Assembly: GCA_966112985.1 (NCBI GenBank)
Contig: CBHWET010000005.1
Span: 1-50,049 of the forward strand
Reading direction: 5' to 3'
Length of the DNA: 50,049 nt
Source: CBHWET01 sp966112985
GTDB lineage: Bacteria; Verrucomicrobiota; Verrucomicrobiia; Limisphaerales; JACDHS01
This document shows, one piece after another, positions 42,653 through 49,982 of the stretch. A program made the translations under genes and the position numbers. The first letter of the stretch is position 1. Each line of letters begins with the position of its first letter. Below the pieces are notes generated by a model. The model saw nothing but the letters and a program-made list of their open reading frames with translations, ran no database searches and was not told where the DNA came from.

Positions 42653-42985
42653 ACGCTTAACGCGCTGAAGATGAGCCACGCCGACGAAAGATGCAAAACA
42701 ATCCCCCAAGCTCAGCGACCCGGCGCGCGGGACGCTTGGATTGCAACCGGGCGACACTGACGCAAGCTACCCCTCCGCATCCCGCCCGAAAGGATGACCC
42801 GTCGTGATAATTCAGTTCGTTGCGCCGGCGAATCAATCACTCCATGACTTGATGATGGAAAGATCACGTAGTGAAGGCAGCGAAATTGTCGGGATGATAA
42901 AAAATGGAACGAAATGAGTATTTATTTGTATGATGTTTTCCGTGGGTCGGCTCGCTGCGGCTTGGCTCAGCACTGTACGTCTCCA
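42653..42985. other. Gene-free stretch with a half attC and boundary of the plus-strand island
   Basis: GCTTAAC at 42654-42660 followed by GCGCTGAAGATGAGCCACGC and AAGATGCAAAACAATC matches the left half of other attC sites, but no GTTRRRY right end follows before 42985. It looks like an attC cut off where the plus-strand block (GNAT to glycosyltransferase) begins. A 37-codon frame at 42804-42917 looks accidental. Confidence 0.45.
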
Positions 42986-43477
42986 ATGAAAATTAGACCA
43001 TACGAGTGCAAAGATTTGCCAAGCGTTATCGAGACTTACACCACTTCGATTCGCTGTTTGGCATCGTCGTATTATTCACCAGAGCAACTTGCCGCGTGGG
43101 CGCCAATCCCATCCGATACTACACGATGGCAGGAGCGTCTCGCTAGACTTCACACCATCGTCGCTGAATCGGACAGTGCATTCGCAGGTTTCGCGTCTTA
43201 CACCCTCGACGGCTACCTGGACTTTCTCTTTACTCGTCCCGCATTCGCGCGGCGCGGTGTCGCCAGCTTTCTCTATCGTCAGGTGGAGTCCGCGTTGCGT
43301 GCCGTCGGAACGACGCGTGTTAGCGCCCACGTCAGTCTCGCGGCTCGTCCATTTTTCGACCGTCACGGTTTCCAACTCGATGCCGAGGAGTGCGTCGAGT
43401 GCCGAGGTGCTTACCTTCGCCGCTTTGCCATGCACAAACAAATTCACAATGAACAAATCGCCGGCCACATTCACTAA
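42986..43477 (+). CDS. GNAT-family N-acetyltransferase
   Basis: A 163-residue acetyltransferase. ATG 42986 (MKIRPYECKDLPSVIETYTT) is the expected GNAT beta-1 start; an in-frame ATG 24 codons upstream is less likely. The acetyl-CoA-binding loop motif reads FTRPAFARRGVASFLYRQVE (R-x-x-G-x-A form). The end has 'AARPFFDRHGFQLDAEECVE'. The substrate is unknown. It is transcribed opposite to the cassettes and is the first gene of the plus-strand island. Confidence 0.85.
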   Translation: MKIRPYECKDLPSVIETYTTSIRCLASSYYSPEQLAAWAPIPSDTTRWQERLARLHTIVAESDSAFAGFASYTLDGYLDFLFTRPAFARRGVASFLYRQVESALRAVGTTRVSAHVSLAARPFFDRHGFQLDAEECVECRGAYLRRFAMHKQIHNEQIAGHIH

Positions 43478-43494
43478 GCGGCAAGGGGAGACAA

Positions 43495-43623
43495 ATGGCA
43501 GACGGCCTTCGCACATTCGACGGCTGGGTCGCAATCGTGACCGGCGCGGGGTCCGGATTCTTGAACATCCATATGAGCGAATGCCGGAAAGGCCGAAAGT
43601 ACACGATTACGGACCAGCAGTAA
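43495..43623 (+). pseudogene. Remnant of a short-chain dehydrogenase/reductase gene
   Basis: After a strong GGGGAG ribosome-binding site the frame reads MADGLRTFDGWVAIVTGAGS then GF, which is the first beta strand and TGxxxG nucleotide-binding motif of an SDR, but it then switches to unrelated sequence and stops after 42 codons. The body of the SDR (catalytic Tyr-x3-Lys and C-terminus) is missing, so this is a deletion remnant. Confidence 0.6.
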
Positions 43624-43671
43624 GTTGATGATTTTTCGGCGTTGCTGCGTTACGAATAGAATCACACCTCA

Positions 43672-44949
43672 ATGGCAATCATCGGCACAATCTGTCCGAA
43701 CGTCCCCGGGCATCTGAACCCGATGACCACCCTCTGCCGTGAGCTGCAGCGGCGCGGGCATCGGGTGATTTTTTATCAGGCGCCGCTGGCGGCCGAGAAA
43801 ATCCGATCGCGCGGGTTTGAGGTAAGATGCTTTGGCGAGAAGGAATATTCGGCCGAGGAGGACCTGAGGAACCGACAGTTGATGGCAACGCTCTCAGGCT
43901 ACAAAGCGCTTCGCCACACGCGCAGTAGGATAATTTGGGGGGTGGGACTGTTGATCCAGCAGGTCCCCGCGATGCTCCGCGATAATCGTATCGAGCTGAT
44001 GCTGGTGGACCAGGTTTCCATGGGCGGCGGGACCGCTTCGGAATTGGCCGGTGTGCCATTTCTGACGATTTGCAATGCACTAATGGTCAACCGGGATGAA
44101 CTGGCTCCGCCGTTTTTCACGAGTTGGCGATATCGCACCGGTTTGATCGGGCGCTTGCGCAACTGGGCCGGATACACTTTCTTCGAAAGCTTTGGCCGGC
44201 CAATTTTGCGCACATTGAACGAGTTAAGGCGCGAAAATGGACTCGCGCAATTCGATCGCATGTCGCAGGAACATTCCGAACTCGGACAGATCGCGCAGCA
44301 GCCGAGGGAATTCGAATTCCCGCGCAGATCAATCCCAGAGAATGTTCATTTCACCGGGCCTTGGCATGATCCGTCAGCGCGGCCGGCAGTGGAGTTTCCG
44401 TTCGAGAAACTGGATGGGCGGCCACTGGTATACGCGTCAATGGGCACGCTGCAGAATCGGCAGAAGCACATATTCGGAATTATTGCAGAAGCCTGCGCCG
44501 GGCTGGACGTGCAGCTTGTGCTGTCGCTCGGCGGGGGCGGAAAACCAGAAAACATCGGGGAGCTGGCCGGGGAACCGATTGTGGTGGAGTTTGCGCCGCA
44601 GCTTGAATTGCTCAAGCATGCGGCGTTGTGCATCACCCACGCGGGGCTGAATACGGCGCTGGAGTGTCTTTCAAACGGCGTGCCGATGGTGGCGATTCCA
44701 ATCACCAACGACCAACCCGGGGTTGCAGCCAGAATCGAATGGACGGGAACTGGAGAGATCGTTTCGTTGTCTAAGCTGAGTATTGCGACACTGCGGACTG
44801 AAGTTCAGCGAGTATTGGGAGATCAGCGGTATCGGGACAACGCTAAAAAGCTGCAGCAGGCGATTCATGCGCGCAATGCGATTTCGATGGCGGCAGAGCT
44901 GGTAGAGTCGGCTCTGAGAAGTGACAAGGCTAAGGGAGACGCTGCCTAA
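43672..44949 (+). CDS. Glycosyltransferase of the UDP-glycosyltransferase (GT1/MGT) family
   Basis: A 425-residue GT-B transferase. The N-terminal half has GTICPNVPGHLNPMTTLCRE and LQRRGHRVIFYQAP; the C-terminal half carries the donor-binding signature VYASMGTLQNRQKHIF...VEFAPQLELLKHAALCITHA, GLNTALECLSNGVPMVAIPI and TNDQPGVAARI, which is the PSPG-like box of bacterial UGTs (macrolide/carotenoid/sterol glucosyltransferases). It probably glycosylates a small lipophilic acceptor. The remnants of SDR and GT2 genes on both sides suggest it survived from a larger biosynthetic block. Confidence 0.88.
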   Translation: MAIIGTICPNVPGHLNPMTTLCRELQRRGHRVIFYQAPLAAEKIRSRGFEVRCFGEKEYSAEEDLRNRQLMATLSGYKALRHTRSRIIWGVGLLIQQVPAMLRDNRIELMLVDQVSMGGGTASELAGVPFLTICNALMVNRDELAPPFFTSWRYRTGLIGRLRNWAGYTFFESFGRPILRTLNELRRENGLAQFDRMSQEHSELGQIAQQPREFEFPRRSIPENVHFTGPWHDPSARPAVEFPFEKLDGRPLVYASMGTLQNRQKHIFGIIAEACAGLDVQLVLSLGGGGKPENIGELAGEPIVVEFAPQLELLKHAALCITHAGLNTALECLSNGVPMVAIPITNDQPGVAARIEWTGTGEIVSLSKLSIATLRTEVQRVLGDQRYRDNAKKLQQAIHARNAISMAAELVESALRSDKAKGDAA

Positions 44950-44962
44950 CAATGTGTGGATT

Positions 44963-45214
44963 ATGTTTATTGGGACCGCTGCGTTATTCATTTTCGGAAC
45001 GCTCGCGTGCTTGTGGCATCTGCGATGGATGAGGCGACTGCCCGCGCTCTCCGAGTTGAATGGATTCTTTTTCACTGATGCCGATTGCTGGCTGAAGCCG
45101 GACGTAATAGTTCGCGCGATGCGGTTGGCGCAGAGCGAAAGCGTCGATCACGTGACGGTGACTTCTGGCATTGCCGCTCCGAGTCTCCGTCTGCGTGGGT
45201 GTCATTTGATGTAA
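44963..45214 (+). pseudogene. Remnant of a family 2 glycosyltransferase with internal deletion
   Basis: The frame opens with a membrane helix (MFIGTAALFIFGTLACLWHL then RWMRRLPALSELN) and jumps directly to FFFTDADCWLKPDVIVRAMR, which contains the DxD region of GT2 enzymes. The 100 or so residues that normally lie between (nucleotide-binding strands) are missing, and it ends early at 45214. This looks like an in-frame deletion of a GT2 gene, of the type with an N-terminal helix. Confidence 0.65.
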
Positions 45215-45216
45215 TT

Positions 45217-45358
45217 ACCCAACATGGCCAGATGGCCGGGGAGCAGTTGACTCGCGTGTGGCCAAGCACACTCGGCGTCCGACGTTCTGGGTCATGGGAT
45301 GGAACAGAATTTCTTTCGCGCTCTCTCCAGCACTCAAGTGCTGTTGCGCCTGTTAAGC
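45217..45358 (-). repeat. attC site (142 bp) of the small membrane-protein cassette
   Basis: ACCCAAC at 45217-45223 and GTTAAGC at 45352-45358, both matching consensus; TAA of the 45353 gene sits in the right core. It marks the junction between the plus-strand island and the right-hand run of cassettes. Confidence 0.7.
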
Positions 45359-45553
45359 CCCTTTTCGCTTTATTAAACCAAATGCAGTCACGCTGATGCC
45401 AGAGATAACCAGCGCGACCCCCAACGTGTAAGGCAGGAGCCGATCACTTGGCATCGAACCTAAATCCCTGACTTTAGCGAGCGCGGGGAGAATCAAACTG
45501 ACACCCATCAATATTCCAAACAAGCCAATCGCAGCGGGGATTCTTCTTTTCAT
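45353..45553 (-). CDS. Small membrane protein (66 aa)
   Basis: Two hydrophobic helices (AAIGLFGILMGVSLILPALA and LLPYTLGVALVISGISVTAF) with short basic ends (MKRRIP, LIKRKGA). No family recognised; two-helix proteins are frequent cassette products. The last codon and stop (GCT-TAA) come from the attC core. Confidence 0.65.
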   Translation of the reverse strand: MKRRIPAAIGLFGILMGVSLILPALAKVRDLGSMPSDRLLPYTLGVALVISGISVTAFGLIKRKGA

Positions 45554-45677
45554 ACTTTATTCTTTCTGTCTTGGATTCGACCGGCTTCGAATCAACTTCT
45601 CACGCACAAAAGCAGCCACTCAAGTCGCCGCAGCGCAGTTTTGGACGGCCTTGCAGATCACTTCCGGCTCATTTACT

Positions 45678-46620
45678 TCATCGTTCCGTTCCTTCGATCC
45701 GTCGGCGTAGTCGTTGAAGCAGTTCGACTGACGCCTCAATCTCCACCTTGCGAATGGAGACACTTTCGACGTTCACTCCCAGCGGAATGCCCTTCTCGCG
45801 GGCGTAATCCCAAACCTCGGCGAAGATGCGTTCGCACAAGTCGAGCGATTTTGTCAGGGGATCCGTGGCAAAACGAAGCTCGTTCTCCAGCCACCGCGGA
45901 AAAGCAACACCGAGCCACTTCATGAACGACAGTGTTTTCAGCGAGCCGCACGGTGAGAACGTGAGAATGATCGGCAGAGGAACACCGCCCTTATCGCGGA
46001 CGGCGACAGCGTAGTCAGACAACAATGACTTCGTGGACGTCACATCGTAAACGGCCTGCGTGACGAAGAAGCGACACCCCTGCTCCGTCTTGGCAAGGAT
46101 TCGTTCATGTTCATCAAGTCTTCGCGCGTGCCGCTCGGCGATGGCTATGCCGCCAAGAAGAAGGTTCGGAGCGTGCTGCCGCGCCAGCGTATACGCGTCC
46201 GCCAAAGAAAGGCCGGCGTGCGAACCGGTTGCTGGGTGCGCCGACGAGTGTTGATATCCGCGGCGTGGCGGCCGCGTTCACGTCTTCGAGCCACCGGACG
46301 AACCCGTCCGGCGTATCCCGGTTCACGCACCGGTAAATGATTTTCGGCACCGCAAGACGCCCAAGGTGCTCATCAGCGTAAGCCTCCGGATTCAAGGTGG
46401 GCAGAAATGGGAATGGTCGCGGCGTCGAGACCCGGTCCGCTTCATCTTGAATGTCATAGACGATGAGGCCGTCGACCGATAGTGATCCTAGCCGCACCAA
46501 CTGCTCGGCTACGATGGCTTCCAACTGGTCCGGTGGCGTCGCCTGCTTGGGTGGAGCAAAGCCGTAAAGGCAAATTCCCGCCGTCCGCGAGGACAGTTTA
46601 TCGGCAAGGGAAAGTTTCAT
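45678..46620 (-). pseudogene. Methylenetetrahydrofolate reductase-like gene with a frameshift
   Basis: N-terminal half (MKLSLADKLSSRTAGICLYG, VDGLIVYDIQDEADR, PKIIYRCVNRDTPDGFVRWL, STLVGAPSNRF) and C-terminal half (LSLADAYTLARQHAPNLLLG, GIAIAERHARRLDEHERILA, FFVTQAVYDV, LGVNVESVSIRKVEIEASVE) together make one MTHFR-fold protein of about 310 residues, the usual length. The switch between frames lies near 46215-46225, where one base is gained or lost. No clean attC lies after its stop (45554-45677). Confidence 0.75.
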
Positions 46621-46651
46621 CGTGTTTTGTATCGCCCGCCTCGCGGCAGTC

Positions 46652-46759
46652 GCCTAACGATCCGACGCTGCGCCACAGGGCGAATGACTGCAAGCGTCGA
46701 ATTGTGACAAACCTTAGCCGACGGCGTACTCGTCGTTGGCTCCAGCGCCCTTGTCAGGC
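46652..46759 (-). repeat. attC site (108 bp)
   Basis: GCCTAAC at 46652-46658 and GTCAGGC at 46753-46759. The variation C for T in the right core keeps a stop codon: on the minus strand GCCTGAC holds the TGA of the acetyltransferase. Confidence 0.8.
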
Positions 46760-47185
46760 GTTCGTGTCATGACCTCTGACAAATGAATATCTGAAAATAT
46801 CGTCGCGCTTATGCCATCCATAACTGCTCCAGAAATCATGTGCCTGCTGATTTCCAACCAAGACATCAATATGCGTCTTGAGAATACCCAAACTTTCCAG
46901 CTTGCTTAAACACGCCTCAACCAAAGCCGAACCAATGCCTCGCCGGCGGTGGTCCGGTGAAACGGCTAAGTGCTGCAAGTAGCCCCGACGACCGTCGTGT
47001 CCGCACATAACGCAACCGACAATCGTTCCATCACCGAACGCTACAAAACTCAACCCGGGATTGCGCTCCAAATATCGGGCGGTAGCCTCACGTGAATCGG
47101 CGTCACGAAGCCGAACCCCACTCGTGGAGGTCAACAAGCCAATGACCGCGTCATAATCCTCAATTGTCATGCTGCGAATATTCAT
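46754..47185 (-). CDS. GNAT-family N-acetyltransferase
   Basis: A 143-residue acetyltransferase of the RimI-like type: MNIRSMTIEDYDAVIGLLTS, RYLERNPGLSFVAFGDGTIV, GCVMCGHDGRRGYLQHLAVS and PDHRRRGIGSALVEACLSKL (CoA loop RRRGIGS), then HIDVLVGNQQAHDFWSSYGW. Start ATG 47185 is 14 bp from the attC. The substrate is unknown. The last codons GCC-TGA lie in the attC core. Confidence 0.88.
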   Translation of the reverse strand: MNIRSMTIEDYDAVIGLLTSTSGVRLRDADSREATARYLERNPGLSFVAFGDGTIVGCVMCGHDGRRGYLQHLAVSPDHRRRGIGSALVEACLSKLESLGILKTHIDVLVGNQQAHDFWSSYGWHKRDDIFRYSFVRGHDTNA

Positions 47186-47199
47186 GTGGTGCAAACGAC

Positions 47200-47289
47200 G
47201 CCTAACGCTCCGCATCAGCGACACCGCGAATGATCTCCGAATTGGAACAGCAGCGCTATCGCGGGGTTCGCTGCATTCATTTGTTAGGC
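47200..47289 (-). repeat. attC site (90 bp)
   Basis: GCCTAAC at 47200-47206 and GTTAGGC at 47283-47289. Internal arms CATCAGCGACACCGCGA and TCGCGGGGTTCGCTGCAT pair with one unpaired G, the mark of an attC extrahelical base. Confidence 0.88.
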
Positions 47290-47293
47290 GGTA

Positions 47294-48178
47294 TCATGGC
47301 GTCGCATCCAATGTTTTCGCGCCAAAGATAAACCACGCCTTGGCAATGCGTCCCTCATTTACTTGGTACGTGGCAATCAACTCCACTTTGCCGGGCCCTT
47401 CCGGAAACGTCCGAGTGACAACTTCCTGATCAATCACAATGTTGCCCATGACCATCCGCTTGATGAGCTTCGCCTGGAGGTTCGGCTCTGCGAGTCGGGC
47501 AGTCTGACGCTCGCGCGCCTGTAATGCGCCGCTCGCCAGCAGCTTCGCTGGGTGTTCAAACAATTCAATATCCTCAGCGTAAGTCGCCATAAGCGCTTCA
47601 ACATCATGCGCGTTGTAGGCATCAAGCTGCCGCTGCACCACGGATTCGGGGGTATTGCGGTCTTCCATGGGTGTGCTGCTTAGCTGCCCAAGCTCTGAGC
47701 GTCGTTTAGCTGCGTCGTCATTGGTTTTCAGATGATTGTGGATAAATCGACACCATACATCATCGGGCTGCCATACCGCGTGCAAATCACGCTCTGCATC
47801 CGCTGGAGCAACTTGCCAGTGCAACACGCGATAAAGAAACACAAAGGCCGAAACCCGCATGTTAGCGGCACAATGAACAAACACACGACAACCATCGAAT
47901 GCCTGCATCACTCGACAGAAAACTCGAAAATCGTTTGCGGTGGGAGCTTTGAAATCCACTGGAATATGGACATACGACATACCGAGACCGGTGACAACGC
48001 TTCCCTCGTTTGGCAGCGCATTGTCCGACGTCGGGAGGGCGAGGTTGATGACCGCCTCAAAGCCGGCGTCACGAACAGATCGAAACTGACACTCGGTGGG
48101 CTGACCTGCAGTGCCAAGTCGATCGCCCACTGTGCGGAAGTTATAAATCTCGGATAACGCAGTCGGTGAGGTTTTCAT
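47294..48178 (-). CDS. Phosphatase-like domain fused to a SnoaL/NTF2-like domain
   Basis: A 294-residue two-domain protein. Residues 10-150 are a dual-specificity/BLH-type protein phosphatase domain: GTAGQPTECQFRSVRDAGFE, VINLALPTSDNALPNEG, and the P-loop VHCAANMRVS with C103 and R108 (HC-x4-x-R form H-C-A-A-N-M-R). Residues 171-294, starting MEDRNTPESVVQRQLDAYNA, are an NTF2-like domain with WFIFGAKTL at the end. The joint passes through 'AKRRSELGQLSSTP'. An internal ATG at 47668 would give the second domain alone. Start ATG 48178 is 19 bp from the preceding attC. Confidence 0.8.
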   Translation of the reverse strand: MKTSPTALSEIYNFRTVGDRLGTAGQPTECQFRSVRDAGFEAVINLALPTSDNALPNEGSVVTGLGMSYVHIPVDFKAPTANDFRVFCRVMQAFDGCRVFVHCAANMRVSAFVFLYRVLHWQVAPADAERDLHAVWQPDDVWCRFIHNHLKTNDDAAKRRSELGQLSSTPMEDRNTPESVVQRQLDAYNAHDVEALMATYAEDIELFEHPAKLLASGALQARERQTARLAEPNLQAKLIKRMVMGNIVIDQEVVTRTFPEGPGKVELIATYQVNEGRIAKAWFIFGAKTLDATP

Positions 48179-48197
48179 TTAAATCGAAATTCTACCG

Positions 48198-48293
48198 GGC
48201 TAACAATACTCCGGATCAGCGACCCCTCGCCAGTGGTAAACAGAATTTAACCGAGACGTGATCGCGGGGTTCGCTGCATCCGGATTGTCAGGC
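48198..48293 (-). repeat. attC site (96 bp)
   Basis: GGCTAAC at 48198-48204 and GTCAGGC at 48287-48293. CCGGATCAGCG on the left pairs with CGCTGCATCCGG on the right, leaving a single unpaired G. The TGA of the 48288 gene is in the right core. Confidence 0.88.
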
Positions 48294-48863
48294 GTCTCGT
48301 CGAACCTCATAAACGAAATCGTAATCATGTGCTGTCGCCAAAAGAGGAAAGCGCAACTCCGACATGTGTGATGCTGCTCTCCGAATAAAATCCTGAAAGC
48401 GAATGACTATGAGGAGGCTGGTCAGGGAACACGCGTCATCGAAGCGTTCATCGCGAAAGGCGTCTCCGGCGTAAACGTCCTGCAACGACTCAAGCCCCTC
48501 AATGGGAAAGCCGCCCTCGGCATCGCCCTGCCAATCGGAAAGCCAATCATAATCATCGTGACCGCCGTATCGCTCATAGGCGAATGGCTGGCAAAACCAA
48601 AGGTCAGTATTGATGTCAAAGCCGTTCATCTCTGTGTAGGCGGCACCAATCTTGAAACTCGCGCCCACCTGTTCAAAAAACTCGTCGAAACCCGCAGCGA
48701 GTTCCTTTGGTTCGCTTGTAATGGAAAGACTAAGAATGATGTGAAAGGGTGAACGCGGTAACTCAGCAAGGCGCTCGGACACGATGCGCTCACATTGCGC
48801 AAGGTCACCGGCACGAAGAATCGGTGTAAGATGGTTCTGTAGCTCAAATGAGATGTTGCCCAT
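48288..48863 (-). CDS. Hypothetical cassette protein (191 aa)
   Basis: MGNISFELQNHLTPILRAGD, LAELPRSPFHIILSLSITSE, FFEQVGASFKIGAAYTEMNG and FDINTDLWFCQPFAYERYGG, followed by acidic/aromatic YDWLSDWQGDAEGGFPIEGL. It looks like a mixed alpha/beta soluble protein of a family often seen in cassettes, but I do not recognise it. Start 17 bp from the attC; ends in Ala-stop from the attC core (GCC-TGA). Confidence 0.7.
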   Translation of the reverse strand: MGNISFELQNHLTPILRAGDLAQCERIVSERLAELPRSPFHIILSLSITSEPKELAAGFDEFFEQVGASFKIGAAYTEMNGFDINTDLWFCQPFAYERYGGHDDYDWLSDWQGDAEGGFPIEGLESLQDVYAGDAFRDERFDDACSLTSLLIVIRFQDFIRRAASHMSELRFPLLATAHDYDFVYEVRRDA

Positions 48864-48880
48864 TGGGTGATGGCAGAGAC

Positions 48881-48980
48881 GCCTAACGAAATCAGCTCAA
48901 CCAGCCCGTGTCAACAAACGTGAACCGCAAAGCGGAACGAGGAGCGGTCCACGGACTTGGCTGGAGCGCTCTGGTTAGGC
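48881..48980 (-). repeat. attC site (100 bp)
   Basis: Perfect GCCTAAC (48881-48887) and GTTAGGC (48974-48980). CTCAACCAGCCCGTG pairs with CACGGACTTGGCTGGAG. The centre AACCGCAAAGCGGAACGAGG is shared with the 49641 site. Confidence 0.88.
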
Positions 48981-48986
48981 TGCTCT

Positions 48987-49241
48987 TTAATGAAATGTGC
49001 TCCTATAGGTTTCGGGCCTAAATCTCTCGTTCAAATTTTCCGCTGGATATGGGAGCTGCTCGAAGGGCGTTACTGGGTTTAAGCGAAGCCAACAGCGATC
49101 ACTAATCCACATATCTACATCGAGTTTATCGAAGCAAATGTCGCATACCACCACAACGCGCCAGTCGAAGCCTCGGCATTCCTCGACCGATAATTCTGTA
49201 GTATCTTTTTCTGCGCCACAACCTAGACATTTCATCTTCAT
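48987..49241 (-). CDS. Small zinc-ribbon-like protein (84 aa)
   Basis: Two Cys pairs typical of a zinc ribbon: MKMKCLGCGAEKDTTELSVE (C-x2-C) and VVVVCDICFDKLDVDMWIS (C-x2-C), separated by 'RGFDWRVV'. Then a tail, RCWLRLNPVTPFEQLPYPAE. It may bind nucleic acid or a partner protein; the family is unknown to me. Start 29 bp from the attC; TAA 6 bp before the next attC core. Confidence 0.7.
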   Translation of the reverse strand: MKMKCLGCGAEKDTTELSVEECRGFDWRVVVVCDICFDKLDVDMWISDRCWLRLNPVTPFEQLPYPAENLNERFRPETYRSTFH

Positions 49242-49270
49242 ACCTGGGCCTCACTGAATTTCGCGGTGCA

Positions 49271-49365
49271 GCCTAACGATATTCCGGATCACCGCCCCCG
49301 CGCCAGTAGTAACCAGAATGCAGCCACGACGCGATCGCGGGTTCGCTGCATCCGGCGGGTTAGGC
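49271..49365 (-). repeat. attC site (95 bp)
   Basis: Perfect GCCTAAC (49271-49277) and GTTAGGC (49359-49365). TTCCGGATCAC on the left and CTGCATCCGGC on the right pair with one extra G. The TAA of the 49360 gene lies in the right core. Confidence 0.88.
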
Positions 49366-49626
49366 CGACGGTTGTTTATATCTCCCGAAGACATACAAAA
49401 TAGTTACAAAGCCGGTGCCTGAAACCATCGATGAAGCAATCGTCTGATAACGCTCGGGCAACAGCCACAATGCCAGAAAATCGGCGGCGCCGAAGCCGGC
49501 CAAAAACAGGATAATCTGAATCCAAAAACGGCCCTCGGCTCGAAGACCACCCTGCATTCGCATAACATGCGCCACGGCAATCAGAAATATTAGTCCAACA
49601 GTTCCCATTAGAAGATACTCAGTCAT
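49360..49626 (-). CDS. Three-helix small membrane protein (88 aa)
   Basis: Start ATG 49626 (MTEYLLMGTVGLIFLIAVAH) is 14 bp from the attC core; a longer frame would read through the attC. Three hydrophobic segments (LLMGTVGLIFLIAVAHVM, WIQIILFLAGFGAADFLALW, IASSMVSGTGFVTILYVFGR). No family recognised. It ends QPSA-stop, the Ala and TAA coming from the attC core. Confidence 0.7.
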   Translation of the reverse strand: MTEYLLMGTVGLIFLIAVAHVMRMQGGLRAEGRFWIQIILFLAGFGAADFLALWLLPERYQTIASSMVSGTGFVTILYVFGRYKQPSA

Positions 49627-49640
49627 AAATGTGTGAATCG

Positions 49641-49740
49641 GCCCAACGACTAAGAACTGAGCCACAGCCGGCTCTGGATGTAAACCGCTAAGCGGAACGA
49701 AGGGCGGTCCACGGGCTGGGCTGAAGCGCGTTGGTTAGGG
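49641..49740 (-). repeat. attC site (100 bp)
   Basis: GCCCAAC at 49641-49647 and GTTAGGG at 49734-49740, with CTGAGCCACAGCC and GGGCTGGGCTGAAG arms. The centre AACCGCTAAGCGGAACGAAG is like that of the 48881 site. Confidence 0.8.
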
Positions 49741-49755
49741 CAAATTTCTATTGAA

Positions 49756-49969
49756 TTAACGCTCTAGCAGTAAGGCGACGATGATTGCAACTCCGAGTCC
49801 TCCGTAAACGCATGCGTAGAACCAAAAGCCAATCCCGTCGTGCCCGCGAAAGATATAATCCCTCCGAAACCCGAAACCGTCCTCGCCGAATGCACATGGT
49901 AGTCCACCAAAGGAAGGCTAATCCAATAGACCCTGCGATTACTTTAAACCACCATTGCTCGTGCAGCAT
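49756..49969 (-). pseudogene. Small membrane-protein cassette with a frameshift
   Basis: The frame from ATG 49969 reads MLHEQWWFKVIAGSIGLAFL then WWTTM and a membrane helix, but then turns into an Arg-rich tail that ends in the attC. In a second frame the same stretch reads FGEDGFGFRRDYIFRGHDGI then GFWFYACVYGGLGVAIIVAL and LLER-stop (49756-49758), which is clearly protein-like, with a second helix. A single-base shift near 49895-49900 would join them into one two-helix protein of about 70 residues. Confidence 0.6.
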
Positions 49970-49982
49970 AGCGTGTGACGTT

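Noticed and set aside
42804..42917. A 37-codon frame in front of the acetyltransferase
   Set aside because: The GTG start has no ribosome-binding site and the sequence has no recognisable feature; kept as part of the gene-free stretch.
44944..44950. GCCTAAC at the stop of the glycosyltransferase as an attC core
   Set aside because: There is no matching GTTRRRY within attC length on the right, and the following DNA codes for the GT2 remnant. It is probably chance.
45678..46620. Programmed frameshift in the MTHFR-like gene
   Set aside because: No slippery heptamer of the usual type and no obvious stimulatory hairpin; decay or error is more likely.
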